A DNA stretch of 44,642 bases from Bacteroidota bacterium (GTDB taxonomy: Bacteria; Bacteroidota; Bacteroidia; Bacteroidales; F082): assembly GCA_013203805.1 (NCBI GenBank), contig JABMPH010000043.1:1-44642 (forward strand). Reading direction: 5' to 3'. The position numbers were made by a program, and so were the translations under genes. A model generated the notes under the pieces. The model was not told the origin of the DNA. It worked only from the letters and a program-made list of their open reading frames with translations, and made no database searches. This document shows, one piece after another, positions 8,118-15,854 of this stretch (the stretch's first letter is position 1; every line of letters begins with the position of its first letter).

Positions 8118-9134
8118 ATGAAATCTATTAAGACCACTATTAAAATTGTATTTGTATTGCTAATTGCTTTTGTTGTGTTCTATTTTTGGGCTCGCCAACC
8201 ACTTTATAATGAAACTGAATACTCAAAAATCATAGAGTTTTCAGATAATGGAGATGCGGTAATTCAGGATACTTTCTCTATCGCAACTTATAATATTGGA
8301 TATTTATCAGGCATGACCAACAATTTGGCTGTTGACAGACCGCAAAGTTTAATACAATCTAATCTGGAAAAGGCTGTAATGTTATTGAAAGATAAAAAGC
8401 CAGATATTATTGCTTTTCAAGAGATCGATTTTAAATCACGAAGAACGTTTGATATAAATCAAATGGAGCAATTGGGTAAACTAACTAGTTTTCATAGTGG
8501 GGCAATGGCTGTAAACTGGGATAAGCAATATGTGCCATTTCCTTACTGGCCTTTTAAGTATCATTTTGGTCGAATGCTTTCCGGTCAGGCAGTGCTTTCG
8601 CATTCAGCAATACTTTCAAATAATATCGTTGTTCTGCCAAAACCCGAGTCGAATCCATTTTATTATAATGATTTTTATCTGGAAAGATTAGCCCAGTTGG
8701 TATGGGTGCCGACTACGCGTGATAGTTTACTGATTATCAATGTTCACTTTGAGGCATGGGATGCACCAACTCGTGAACTTCAGGCAGATATTGTAATGGA
8801 TATTTATAATGAATATGAGCAAAACAATCCGGTTATATTGTTGGGGGATTTTAATTGTACACCTCCCTTTGCCGTAAATGTATTTCCTGAGAAAACAATT
8901 GAGGTTATTATGAGCCATCCAGGTATCTCAATGGTAATAACTGAGGAAGAGTATAATATTAATCCTGAGCACTATTTCACTTTTAATAGTGAAGAACCCA
9001 ATATAAAAATCGATTACATTTTTTACAATAACAAGTATTTAGATTGTTTGGATGCAGATGTAATGCATGAAGCTGGCGATATTTCAGATCACTTACCAGT
9101 GTGGGCAAGGTTAACATTTATTTCTAAAAAATAA
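8118..9134 (+). CDS. Membrane-anchored endonuclease/exonuclease/phosphatase (EEP) family protein
   Basis: A 338-residue protein with an N-terminal membrane anchor or signal (about residues 4-26) and an EEP (DNase I/exonuclease III/inositol-phosphatase) domain. Motifs in order: SIATYNIGYLSG, KPDIIAFQEIDF (metal Glu), LIINVHFEAWDAPTR (His), ILLGDFNCTPP (GDFN), KIDYIFYNNKY and DISDHLPVWARL (catalytic SDH). The outward orientation suggests a periplasmic or surface phosphodiesterase or nuclease; the substrate is unknown. I use the ATG at 8118 because it gives a normal signal/anchor (MKSIKTTIKIVFVLL); an in-frame ATG-like start at 8064 would add 18 residues upstream of the promoter-like box. A bidirectional terminator follows at once. 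Confidence 0.87.
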   Translation: MKSIKTTIKIVFVLLIAFVVFYFWARQPLYNETEYSKIIEFSDNGDAVIQDTFSIATYNIGYLSGMTNNLAVDRPQSLIQSNLEKAVMLLKDKKPDIIAFQEIDFKSRRTFDINQMEQLGKLTSFHSGAMAVNWDKQYVPFPYWPFKYHFGRMLSGQAVLSHSAILSNNIVVLPKPESNPFYYNDFYLERLAQLVWVPTTRDSLLIINVHFEAWDAPTRELQADIVMDIYNEYEQNNPVILLGDFNCTPPFAVNVFPEKTIEVIMSHPGISMVITEEEYNINPEHYFTFNSEEPNIKIDYIFYNNKYLDCLDADVMHEAGDISDHLPVWARLTFISKK

Positions 9135-9172
9135 AAAAGCCACCCGGATTCCGGATGGCTTCTCAATATTTT
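9133..9172. terminator. Bidirectional terminator between the EEP gene and fabH
   Basis: AGCCACCCGG (9138-9147) pairs with CCGGATGGCT (9151-9160) around an ATT loop, with one mismatch. The stem is flanked by A-rich DNA on the left and T-rich DNA on the right, so it can end transcription of both convergent genes. Confidence 0.85.
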
Positions 9173-9181
9173 TAGTTTAGA

Positions 9182-10186
9182 TTACTTCGAATCTCCGTCA
9201 ATAGCCCATTTTAAATAAATGGATCCCCATGTAAATCCTCCACCAAATGCTGAAAGAATAATGTTATCTCCTTTTTTAAGCTTAGGTCCCCATTCGTGTA
9301 AACACATTGGGATAGTTCCGTTGGTTGTGTTCCCATAACGTTCGATGTTGATCATTACCTTTTCCTTTTCCAGTCCCATGCGGCGTGCTGTGGCCTCAAT
9401 AATACGCATATTGGCCTGATGTGGAACAAGATATGCAATGTCTTCAGATTTTAGGTTATTGCGTTCCATTATCTCAACACTAACGTCGGCCATCTTGGTA
9501 ACAGCAAATTTAAAAACGGCTTGCCCTTCCTGATAAATGAAATGTTCACGATTAGTTATTGTATCAATAGTTGGAGGATATTTTGACCCACCTGCTTTTT
9601 GATACAAATGAGGAATACCAACACCATCGCTATACATTTTCGAATCAATAATACCAAGGTCTTCCGTTGTTGGCTCAAGTAGTACTGCTCCACCTGCATC
9701 TCCAAATAATATACATGTTGTACGATCGGTATAATCAACGATTGATGACATTTTATCGGCACCAATAATAATTACTTTTTTAAATTGCCCCGACTCAATA
9801 TATCGGCGTCCGGTTTCTAAAGCATATAAAAAACCAGAACAGGCTGCATTCATATCGAAACAAAATGCATTTTTAATTCCAACTTTTTCACTAATGATAT
9901 TTGCCGTGGTAGGAAACAGCATATCCGGAGTTACTGTTGCACATATCACTAAATCTATCTCTTCGGGAGAGGTTTTTGTTTTTTTAAGTAAACCCTCAAC
10001 GGCATTTGCTCCAATAACTGAGGTGCCTTGTCCTTCACCTTTTAATATGTGTCTTTCCTTTACTCCTGTGCGAGTCATTATCCATTCATCATTGGTGTCG
10101 ACCATAGTGGATAATTCCTCGTTTGTTAGAATATAATCAGGAACCCAGCCATGAATTCCGGTAATTGCTGCATTTATTTTAGACAT
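9182..10186 (-). CDS. fabH: 3-oxoacyl-ACP synthase III (FabH)
   Basis: Cytoplasmic beta-ketoacyl-ACP synthase III, which starts fatty-acid synthesis by condensing an acyl-CoA primer with malonyl-ACP. It has 334 residues, as usual. The catalytic Cys116 lies in [11 protein letters not shown], His256 in VPHQANMRI and the catalytic Asn in GNTTNGTIP; the C-terminus [13 protein letters not shown] is typical. It follows rpmF and yceD on the same strand, the widespread lipid/ribosome gene group, though plsX, accB and accC are not next to it. About 200 bases separate it from rpmF, and a -7-like box there suggests an extra promoter. Assignment is firm. Confidence 0.97.
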   Translation of the reverse strand: MSKINAAITGIHGWVPDYILTNEELSTMVDTNDEWIMTRTGVKERHILKGEGQGTSVIGANAVEGLLKKTKTSPEEIDLVICATVTPDMLFPTTANIISEKVGIKNAFCFDMNAACSGFLYALETGRRYIESGQFKKVIIIGADKMSSIVDYTDRTTCILFGDAGGAVLLEPTTEDLGIIDSKMYSDGVGIPHLYQKAGGSKYPPTIDTITNREHFIYQEGQAVFKFAVTKMADVSVEIMERNNLKSEDIAYLVPHQANMRIIEATARRMGLEKEKVMINIERYGNTTNGTIPMCLHEWGPKLKKGDNIILSAFGGGFTWGSIYLKWAIDGDSK

Positions 10187-10214
10187 ATTTACTGTTTTTC
10201 AATTTTTTCTAACG

Positions 10215-10222
10215 CAAAAATA
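10215..10222 (-). promoter_or_regulatory. Possible internal promoter of fabH (-7 element)
   Basis: Read on the minus strand, TATTTTTG matches TAnnTTTG and lies 28 bases before the fabH ATG. The 199-base rpmF-fabH gap makes an own promoter plausible. A weak hairpin (10334-10363) lies in the same gap but has no T-run. Confidence 0.35.
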
Positions 10223-10384
10223 CAAATTTTACTTTGGCATATGTTTAGGTGCTAGTTCCTACACAATACATATCACCATAAAAAACAAAACCCTTGAATA
10301 CCGAGATACACAAGAGCTTTTTCGCTTTTTTTCAAATATTCGCCTTGGTTAAGCCTAATATTTGACTGATAAAGTATTTTATGA

Positions 10385-10576
10385 CTATTCAGCTTTGGCG
10401 CTTTCAACAACCAATTTGCCTTTGTAGTACATGTCGCCATCAACATAATATGCACGGTGGTAAACATGAATTGTTCCGGTAGTTGGGCATGTTGCCAATT
10501 GAGGAGCTTCAGCTTTATAATGAGTTCTTCTTTTGTCTCTTCTGGTTTTCGAAATTTTCCGTTTTGGATGTGCCAT
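10385..10576 (-). CDS. rpmF: 50S ribosomal protein L32
   Basis: Ribosomal large-subunit protein bL32, 63 residues. The N-terminus [20 protein letters not shown] is the standard L32 start, followed by the short [15 protein letters not shown] block. Only one Cys of the zinc-binding set is kept, as in zinc-free L32 forms. It lies 24 bases after yceD and before fabH, the conserved order. Confidence 0.98.
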   Translation of the reverse strand: MAHPKRKISKTRRDKRRTHYKAEAPQLATCPTTGTIHVYHRAYYVDGDMYYKGKLVVESAKAE

Positions 10577-10600
10577 TTTATTATTCTTTATTTATTAACT

Positions 10601-11107
10601 TTAATCTAGTTTCAATTTTTTTAAAGCGTCCCAACGAGGATCATCTTTTTGTTCAGAGTACTTGTTAAGTCTATCAATCATATCTTCGTTACAAGTACTA
10701 TTACCTAGGTCATCGTCAGGATGAACTTTTTTAATCGGTAACATCAAATTTATATACTCATAAATATACTGACTAAGGTCAACATTGCTTTCGTTGGTTG
10801 GTATTGTAATAACCTCATCTGATATCTCTTCGTATGCGTCAGAGTATTTTACAATAAGTCGGAAATCATTTTCAACATTCATCTTAAATTTTTCAAGACA
10901 CCGATCGCAATTTAGCTCAACCCATCCCTTAAAATGAAATTTAATATCAATTAAATTTGATTCCCTTACCAATTCTACAACCAGCTCCAATAGCCCGTTA
11001 TCAGTATCATAGTACTCATAATTGTTAAAGAACGTATTATCGATTTTATAAGTATAGTTATGGCTTCCTAAGGCAAGACCCATAACGGGTATAATATATT
11101 CAACCAT
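10601..11107 (-). CDS. YceD/DUF177 family protein
   Basis: DUF177 (YceD) protein, 168 residues from the ATG at 11107 (MVEYIIPVMGL). The family is linked to ribosome or 23S rRNA metabolism and is nearly always encoded just before rpmF, as here. Seen in the sequence: the central CDRCLEKF segment with a C-x-x-C pair, the acidic middle part and the C-terminal DPRWDALKKLK ending, which is diagnostic. A longer frame starting at 11167 would add 20 residues that do not fit the family. Cotranscription with rpmF is likely. Confidence 0.92.
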   Translation of the reverse strand: MVEYIIPVMGLALGSHNYTYKIDNTFFNNYEYYDTDNGLLELVVELVRESNLIDIKFHFKGWVELNCDRCLEKFKMNVENDFRLIVKYSDAYEEISDEVITIPTNESNVDLSQYIYEYINLMLPIKKVHPDDDLGNSTCNEDMIDRLNKYSEQKDDPRWDALKKLKLD

Positions 11108-11220
11108 CTGTTTCACTGTACACAAAAATCGGGCGGCAAAATTACACCTAATTATTAATAATAACAAACATTATTAACATTATGATTTTAGTTGCATTGT
11201 ATTGCACTTTATCCGGGCAT

Positions 11221-11236
11221 TGTTAATTAATTAACA
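11221..11236. promoter_or_regulatory. Perfect 16-base palindrome, candidate operator
   Basis: TGTTAATTAATTAACA is its own reverse complement. It sits between two divergent genes, about 115 bases upstream of yceD and 180 upstream of the proline dehydrogenase start. The all-AT core lowers its significance, but the GC-containing ends make a chance palindrome of this length uncommon. Confidence 0.35.
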
Positions 11237-11375
11237 TGAATTAAGGGTGGTTTTGAATATTGTGAGAATAATATTTTGTCGCCCAACTCTTAATATGTTT
11301 TAATACAGCGTGTTATGTGGCTATTTATATGGTGAAAAAATAGCGTGTTTTTACTTGGATTTGAACTATTCTATC

Positions 11376-11383
11376 TAAATTTG
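11376..11383 (+). promoter_or_regulatory. Probable promoter of proline dehydrogenase
   Basis: TAAATTTG matches TAnnTTTG, with CTTG at 11354-11357 about 18 bases upstream. It lies 33 bases before the ATG at 11417 and so supports that start over an upstream one at 11345. Confidence 0.4.
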
Positions 11384-11416
11384 CTGCTTGAAAAAAATAA
11401 TAAATATCCTATAATT

Positions 11417-12334
11417 ATGATGTTCATAAATAAATTAATAGCAGCAATATTGCCATTGATGCCACAGAGTCTTGTTTGGATCTTTTCTAGAAGATATATT
11501 GCAGGCCAAACGCTGGGCGAAGCAATCGATATTGCAAAAAATCTGAACAAAGAAGGTAATATGGTTACTGTAGATCTTCTTGGTGAATTTATTACTGAGA
11601 TATCGCAGGCAGAAAAAAATCGCGCTGAATATCTGGAAATAATTGAAACCGTAGAAAAAAATGATATCGATGGTAATTATTCACTAAAACCAACAATGTT
11701 TGGATTGCTTATCGACAAGGATGCATGCTATGAAATGATAAGAGAAATCGTAAAGAAGGCTGTTGAGTATAATAACTTCGTTAGAATTGATATGGAAGAT
11801 TCACAATGTGTTGATCTTGAAATAGAACTTTTTAGGAAGTTAAAAAAAGAGTTTCCAAAAAATGTTGGTCTGGTACTACAGGCTTATTTACATCGTACAT
11901 TACCCGATATAGATGCTATGATGGACATGCACTCAAAAGACAATCCTATAAACTATAGGATATGTAAGGGAATTTATGTTGAGTCGGAAAAAATTGCCTA
12001 CAAAAAATATGCTGAAATTAATGAGCACTTTTTAGAAGATCTTGAGCATATGTTCAAAAATGGAATTTATCCTGGTATTGCTACCCATGATGAAAAACTT
12101 GTTGAGGGTGCTTACAAATTAATCGAAAAATATAATGTGCCCAACGATAAGTTTGAATTTCAGATGCTATATGGAGTTACTCCCGGATTAAGAAAATCAA
12201 TCTTGGAAAAGGGTTACAGAATGCGCATTTACACACCCTATGGAAAACAGTGGTTCGCATATTCAACTCGTAGATTAAAGGAAAACCCTAAAATGGCGCA
12301 AGAAATTGTAAAAGCTCTGTTTGTTAGAGGGTAG
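11417..12334 (+). CDS. Proline dehydrogenase (monofunctional)
   Basis: FAD-dependent proline dehydrogenase, which oxidises proline to pyrroline-5-carboxylate at the membrane with electrons passed to quinone. At 305 residues from the ATG at 11417 it matches the single-domain Thermus/Bacillus type, without the P5C dehydrogenase or DNA-binding parts of PutA. Family-like blocks are LKPTMFGLLID, VRIDMEDSQC, GLVLQAYLHRTLPDI, YRICKGIYVES, IATHDEKLVEGA, FEFQMLYGVTPGL and RIYTPYGKQWFAYSTRRLKENP; the Arg-Arg pair binds the substrate carboxylate. The partner P5C dehydrogenase is not in the window. The divergent position and own promoter suggest a separate, possibly proline-responsive unit. Confidence 0.93.
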   Translation: MMFINKLIAAILPLMPQSLVWIFSRRYIAGQTLGEAIDIAKNLNKEGNMVTVDLLGEFITEISQAEKNRAEYLEIIETVEKNDIDGNYSLKPTMFGLLIDKDACYEMIREIVKKAVEYNNFVRIDMEDSQCVDLEIELFRKLKKEFPKNVGLVLQAYLHRTLPDIDAMMDMHSKDNPINYRICKGIYVESEKIAYKKYAEINEHFLEDLEHMFKNGIYPGIATHDEKLVEGAYKLIEKYNVPNDKFEFQMLYGVTPGLRKSILEKGYRMRIYTPYGKQWFAYSTRRLKENPKMAQEIVKALFVRG

Positions 12335-12462
12335 AAACGAAGGTGTTGATTTCAGGGCGAGCCCAAATCATCAATGTTGCGAGTTACTGCCCTCCTGTGA
12401 AGTGAAGCGTAGTGAAGAACCTTACCCTTTGAGATTCTTCAATTCGTTCCTTTAGACATATA
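12335..12462. other. Intergenic DNA with a GTGAAG/CTTCAC-type inverted repeat
   Basis: At 12397-12452 a GAAGCGTAGTGAAGAA arm is followed after a short loop by GAGATTCTTCAATTCGTTC, its imperfect reverse complement. Sequences of this kind recur between genes of Bacteroidota. No gene is seen. Confidence 0.5.
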
Positions 12463-12546
12463 ATGAAGAAACTTGATTTTTACTTTTTCACAGCCACCAT
12501 TTTTATCGTTCTGCTTATTTGCCGACCACTCTGTATTTCACAATAA
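12463..12546 (+). pseudogene. Signal-peptide remnant of a lost secreted protein
   Basis: A 27-codon frame, ATG to TAA, reads like a complete export signal: MKK start, hydrophobic core FFTATIFIVLLI, and an ending CISQ where many secreted proteins of this phylum are cut before or after Q. The stop codon falls directly after it and no continuing frame is recognisable in the next 90 bases. I infer that the mature part has been deleted. Confidence 0.45.
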
Positions 12547-12635
12547 TGAAGAAATTTTGGAAATGCTAATTGACATTGGCCTGTTCGGCAAAATGGCGTG
12601 GAGGCTTAAAACGGTTGGCGGTTTATTTCAATTGC

Positions 12636-13064
12636 TTAAGACATCACCGCAGCCCATGGAATCATAAACATCATAACAACCAAAGCGATTGCATAATAAA
12701 TAAAAATGGTTTTATTCTTTTTAATGGCCGTTGCTTTCTTTTTCGATTTGAATAGACCGATGGAAACCAACCCTATTGCAATTAGCATCATTAAAGGATG
12801 CTCCATTCCGTAAAATCTCCATCCCTCATTTTTCATAAATCCTTCTCCAAAATGAACCAAAGGGCTGATAAACATTAATGTAATACCAAGTAATGCCTGA
12901 ATATACATTAACCATTTTGTGTAAAAGAAAAATTTATACCAATGTGCTGAAGCTGTTTCTTCCTTTTTTATAAGCTTAATAAGGCTAAATATTACGCTTA
13001 AAGTTAACATGACCACAACTAGCCACATGATTCCAGAATGAGAATGTTGAATTATATTATACAT
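12636..13064 (-). CDS. Cytochrome-b-like four-helix membrane protein
   Basis: A 142-residue inner-membrane protein with four predicted hydrophobic helices (about residues 10-28, 48-67, 86-104 and 121-139). Histidines lie near membrane ends: HSHSG at residues 7 and 9, one near 41, H71 in SPLVHFGEG and H89 in GMEHPLMM. Proteins of this size and pattern are labelled 'cytochrome B' or conserved hypothetical in Bacteroidota; haem binding is plausible but not shown. It is a single gene facing the decayed region, and its own expression signal is only a weak TACTTTTA upstream. Confidence 0.7.
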   Translation of the reverse strand: MYNIIQHSHSGIMWLVVVMLTLSVIFSLIKLIKKEETASAHWYKFFFYTKWLMYIQALLGITLMFISPLVHFGEGFMKNEGWRFYGMEHPLMMLIAIGLVSIGLFKSKKKATAIKKNKTIFIYYAIALVVMMFMIPWAAVMS

Positions 13065-13118
13065 AGTTATTTCTTTTTTATTTGCCGTAAAAGTATGAAA
13101 AATTAAAAAGCATCAGAT

Positions 13119-13458
13119 TTGTTATTTCAAAACAATACTATAAGAAACATCTTACTTGCGTTTTTCCTTTTGATTAGCATGATTAGTTATTAACAAGTGA
13201 ATGCCGGGGATGATCAAACCATTTGCATAGGCGAAATAACAACATTGCAAGGTATTGGGTCACCTACCTTCACTTATTTATGGACATCAATCCCAGAAGA
13301 CCTTACCATAAGTGACCCAACCATTCTTACGCCTACCATACAACCATTTGAACTAACTGAATATACACTGGAAGGAAGATCTGTAAGTTTTACGAACCTT
13401 GTTGTTAGTATTGTAACCCTCACTATTTTTTATTATCATTACTATAAATTTATAGTCA
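13119..13458 (+). pseudogene. Decayed secreted protein with Ig-like domain fragment
   Basis: One frame reads a signal-peptide-like stretch (NNTIRNILLAFFLLISMISY), then TAA at 13191-13193, then QVNAGDDQTICIGEITTLQG, SPTFTYLWTSIPEDLTISDP and PTIQPFELTEYTLEG. The second part is a clear fragment of the Ig/PKD-like repeat ('AGxDQTIC.G...LWT...P...YTL') found in large surface proteins that carry T9SS or gliding-associated tails. The stop between signal and domain, the lack of an ATG and the loss of everything after one domain show a broken gene. A fragment of similar type continues in frame to 13517 without recognisable domain content. Confidence 0.6.
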
Positions 13459-13713
13459 ATGACGGAATTAAATTGGTTAAAACTATCGGGATTATTGCAC
13501 CGATGCATATACAATAGCGAACACCCACTGTGTCCATTTTTGGATTATCGAAATCTGGATTATTTTCAACAATATCAAACCTTGAATCAGCTTAGTGATA
13601 CATCCAGCCAACAAATGCTTAAAGCCTGTGGTTCGTGTAGAAATCAATGTAAGGCAATAAAGGTGAGGGTTATGCCAATAGACAATTCGCGGCATTTTAG
13701 GATTGTGGGTTAG
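13459..13713 (+). CDS. Small Cys-rich protein of unknown function
   Basis: An 84-residue product I do not recognise by name. It has an ordered set of cysteines: C16 in LHRCIYNS, C25 in PLCPFLDYR, and a cluster C57-x2-C60-x3-C64 in KACGSCRNQC. This could bind zinc or an iron-sulphur cluster. The layout resembles short Bacteroidota proteins with 'CPF..YR.L....QY..L..LS' and a final Cys cluster, from memory only. Its TAG stop overlaps the TAA stop of the convergent gene by two bases, the same tight packing as at 611-614, which favours a real gene. The first 20 codons overlap the decayed Ig-like frame. It is not part of any visible operon. Confidence 0.55.
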   Translation: MTELNWLKLSGLLHRCIYNSEHPLCPFLDYRNLDYFQQYQTLNQLSDTSSQQMLKACGSCRNQCKAIKVRVMPIDNSRHFRIVG

Positions 13714-13985
13714 GGTAATTCCTTTTGCTCATCAGTAGGTGATTTCTTTTTAAACCAATTTTTTGGATTCATATGGGCTTTGTATTTTGTAAACAATTCT
13801 TTGCCAACCAATAAACCACCACCCCAAAATATTACCTCTGCAACTATAAGTAATATTGTGGTAAGTGTTATTTTTAATTTTCCATCAATACTTAAGAAAG
13901 GGATCAGGAACACTGCCAAAAATAAAGGTATTGAAACTATCATTAAAATTATTCCTAGTTTAACTTTCCAGTTTGTATTTTTCAT
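13710..13985 (-). CDS. Small two-helix membrane protein ('transporter suffix' type)
   Basis: A 91-residue membrane protein with two hydrophobic helices (about 9-29 and 37-58), a WGGGLLVGKEL motif at the end of helix 2 and a basic tail PKNWFKKKSP. This matches a family that databases call transporter-suffix domain proteins, which occur alone or fused to transporters; function is unknown. It is a single-gene unit convergent with the small Cys-rich gene. Confidence 0.7.
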   Translation of the reverse strand: MKNTNWKVKLGIILMIVSIPLFLAVFLIPFLSIDGKLKITLTTILLIVAEVIFWGGGLLVGKELFTKYKAHMNPKNWFKKKSPTDEQKELP

Positions 13986-14316
13986 TTTGCAAATATTGTG
14001 AATTAATACTAATCCCCCTTAATCATTATATTTATACGAGGTTTTGTTGCATTTGTGGTTGAGACAATGACAATCGTGTTTATTCTGGTGATGTAGTTTG
14101 CTCATTTGTTAATTCAAAACCACTCAAATTTGCTGGTTTATAAAAATAAGTTATATCAATTAGTGCAAGTATGAATACCCGAACGCATAAAGTAAGGTTG
14201 ATTTCAAATGGGTTCTTGGTGAAATTCTAAAACAGCTGTATGTATTAACCCGCCCCGAATTTATTAGCATATTATTTGTCACGGCTTTGAATAATTGTAG
14301 AGCCACCAAACTGTGG
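13986..14316. other. Intergenic stretch with no recognised feature
   Basis: About 330 AT-rich bases. I see no gene, no strong hairpin with a T-run and no repeat shared with the rest of the window. Confidence 0.5.
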
Positions 14317-15105
14317 TTACCTATTCATTTTAATCACCTTAATTGCATAATCAATCCCCAACAACTCTCCCCTTAGTTTTGTTCTGTGTATTGGTTTAAG
14401 ATCATCCTTTTCTATGAGGTCTTGTTCAATCACTTTTTTCCTTGTCTTTAGCCGGTCTAATATATTTGTAAACTTTCTTTCTGCAGAAACGTCAAAACCG
14501 ATAATAATTTCATCTCCATTAACTAAGCTTTTAAAGTCTTTGATATAGCTATCTAAATATACCGGATAACTGTTGGGATCTGATAAATATTTAAGAGTTA
14601 GGTTTAAGTATTGTTCGAAGGTATCGATGGTTATTGGATTTCCATTTTTCCGAGCTAACTGTCTACCAGATCGCCCACCGTAACTTCTTAGCGTCAAGTA
14701 TAGATCATCTATACTATCTCTAAAATCAATTGTAAGCTGTCTGGAGTTTTTATCATCTTGAGAATAATACTCTACTTGAAACCAATCTTTACTATTTCTG
14801 ATTAGATAAAACTCTCCTTCGTCATGATCAGTTTCATTTAGATACCCTAAGCCTTGATAATAATATTCATTAAATAGTTCCTCAATAATGGGCTTTACAG
14901 TAGTATATTCTGAACTCTTGGGCTTTGAATATGATTCTCCATAAAATTTACTGACAGATAACTCTATATATTGAACATAGTCTAGGTCTTCATTCATTGA
15001 AACAAAGTAGTCTTTATTCCATTTAATTATTTCTGGGTGATTTCTTCGTGAAGAATATAGGTGTTCCTTTTCTCTTGAATAATAGTATTTAGATTCGGCT
15101 AGCAT
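14317..15105 (-). CDS. Unrecognised 262-residue protein
   Basis: I do not recognise a family. The product has no signal peptide or membrane helix and looks soluble and cytoplasmic. It is rich in Tyr and charged residues in the first half (YYYSREKEHLYSS, KWNKDYFVSMNEDLDYV) and has a central Arg/Gly segment (LRSYGGRSGRQLARKNG). The basic C-terminal part, LDRLKTRKKVIEQDL to LRGELLGIDYAIKVIK, may be helical. It lies alone between a decayed region and tRNA-Cys, a position typical of acquired genes. The long intact frame argues that it is real. A role in defence or in a lost mobile element is possible but has no direct support. Confidence 0.6.
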   Translation of the reverse strand: MLAESKYYYSREKEHLYSSRRNHPEIIKWNKDYFVSMNEDLDYVQYIELSVSKFYGESYSKPKSSEYTTVKPIIEELFNEYYYQGLGYLNETDHDEGEFYLIRNSKDWFQVEYYSQDDKNSRQLTIDFRDSIDDLYLTLRSYGGRSGRQLARKNGNPITIDTFEQYLNLTLKYLSDPNSYPVYLDSYIKDFKSLVNGDEIIIGFDVSAERKFTNILDRLKTRKKVIEQDLIEKDDLKPIHRTKLRGELLGIDYAIKVIKMNR

Positions 15106-15316
15106 AATCTGACAATCAAAGTGTGTAAAGTTAAAAAAGCTTTGCCATTTGTATTAAATACATAATAATATTTAATTCAACATGTTCTATATTATTCCTA
15201 AGTGAATTTAAATTTTAACTATTTACCACGTAACATGTTATTTAGTATAAATATCGCTTAGCGATGCAAATTTTAATAAAAGAATTGATCTGCAACAACC
15301 AGAAAACCGTCTACCA
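15106..15316. other. Upstream region of the unrecognised gene
   Basis: AT-rich DNA with two AACATGTT sites (near 15179 and 15232) and a small perfect hairpin ATCGCT-T-AGCGAT (15253-15265). No gene is supported. Confidence 0.4.
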
Positions 15317-15354
15317 CAAAAAAACCCGACACATATCTATTTGATATACACCGG
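15317..15354 (-). terminator. Terminator of tRNA-Cys
   Basis: On the minus strand a 12-base stem (arms 15354-15343 and 15337-15326, several G-U pairs) with a 5-base loop is followed by seven T. It starts 17 bases after the tRNA 3' end. Confidence 0.85.
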
Positions 15355-15371
15355 ATTTGATAATTTCTATG

Positions 15372-15442
15372 AGGTACCGAACGGATTCGAACCGCCGTAT
15401 ATGGTTTTGCAGACCACCGCCTAGCCACTCGGCCACGGTACC
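15372..15442 (-). tRNA. tRNA-Cys (GCA)
   Basis: A full cloverleaf of 71 bases on the minus strand. The acceptor stem is GGTACCG/CGGTACC, the D arm GCCGAGTGGCTAGGC, the anticodon loop CTGCAAA with anticodon GCA, and the T arm GGTTCGAATCC. The discriminator base is T, as expected for tRNA-Cys; CCA is not encoded. It has its own terminator. tRNA genes are common landing sites, which fits the eroded DNA on both sides. Confidence 0.97.
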
Positions 15443-15581
15443 TTTTTCAAAAATTGGTTTGCAAAATTACAATAATCATTTTATTTGAGGGTGTTTCGAG
15501 GCAACTTTTTTTAGCTCCTTATTTTTTCATTGTATTATTCAGAGCATTTATTCGATCATAATCAAACAGTTTGATTGGTTT

Positions 15582-15686
15582 GGTAGAACAACTTCATTGA
15601 ACTTAACCGACATTTCAAGAGGTATATATTTTGTTAAGATAAAAATTAACGATTTTACAGAAGTTCGAAAAATTGTAATTCAGTAA
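15582..15686 (+). pseudogene. T9SS C-terminal sorting-domain remnant
   Basis: The frame reads GRTTSLNLTDISRGIYFVKI followed by KINDFTEVRKIVIQ and TAA. That is the last part of a type A sorting domain, with the typical LNLxDISRGIYFVKI strand pair and a basic final strand. Upstream the frame is open to 15489 but has no recognisable domain. The rest of the protein is missing, so this is the scar of a deleted secreted protein. Confidence 0.6.
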
Positions 15687-15694
15687 CAATATAT

Positions 15695-15740
15695 CCAGCA
15701 GGATGAATATTGAGTATTCATGTCGCTGGCTTTGGTTATT
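15695..15740 (+). terminator. Hairpin after the T9SS remnant
   Basis: CCAGC and ATGAATA (15695-15709) pair with TATTCAT and GCTGG (15715-15729), with three mismatched bases between them. A T-rich stretch follows. This is probably the old terminator of the lost gene. Confidence 0.45.
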
Positions 15741-15846
15741 TTATTTAATAAGAGTTACCCATTTGGGAATGGATATACATCCGCATAATTTTAATCCATA
15801 GGTTGAAAAAATAATTAGTCTATTTCTCTTTTATTGCATTATTATA

Positions 15847-15854
15847 TACCTTTG
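15847..15854 (+). promoter_or_regulatory. Probable promoter of the cadherin-like protein gene
   Basis: TACCTTTG fits TAnnTTTG, 17 bases before the ATG, with TTTC at 15823-15826 at a 20-base spacing. Confidence 0.45.

Larger units (their letters stand above)
11108..11416. promoter_or_regulatory. Divergent control region between yceD and proline dehydrogenase
   Basis: A 309-base AT-rich divergent intergenic region. It contains a perfect 16-base palindrome (11221-11236), two copies of AGCGTGTT (near 11307 and 11342), and a promoter-like TAAATTTG at 11376. No small gene is supported. Confidence 0.45.
15443..15846. other. Intergenic DNA with remnant gene tail
   Basis: About 400 bases with no intact gene. 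They hold the T9SS-tail remnant (15582-15686), its hairpin (15695-15740) and the promoter region of the large cadherin-like protein. Confidence 0.5.

Noticed and set aside
10334-10363. Hairpin between rpmF and fabH as a terminator
   Set aside because: The stem is AT-rich and interrupted, and the strand that would need it shows an A-run rather than a T-run after it.
12473-12755. Two overlapping 61-64 codon frames in the intergenic region
   Set aside because: They run across the signal-peptide remnant and into the minus-strand membrane-protein gene, with no recognisable product.
14317-15105. Prophage or integron remnant around the orphan gene
   Set aside because: No integrase, capsid, recombinase or att-like duplication of the tRNA-Cys end is seen.
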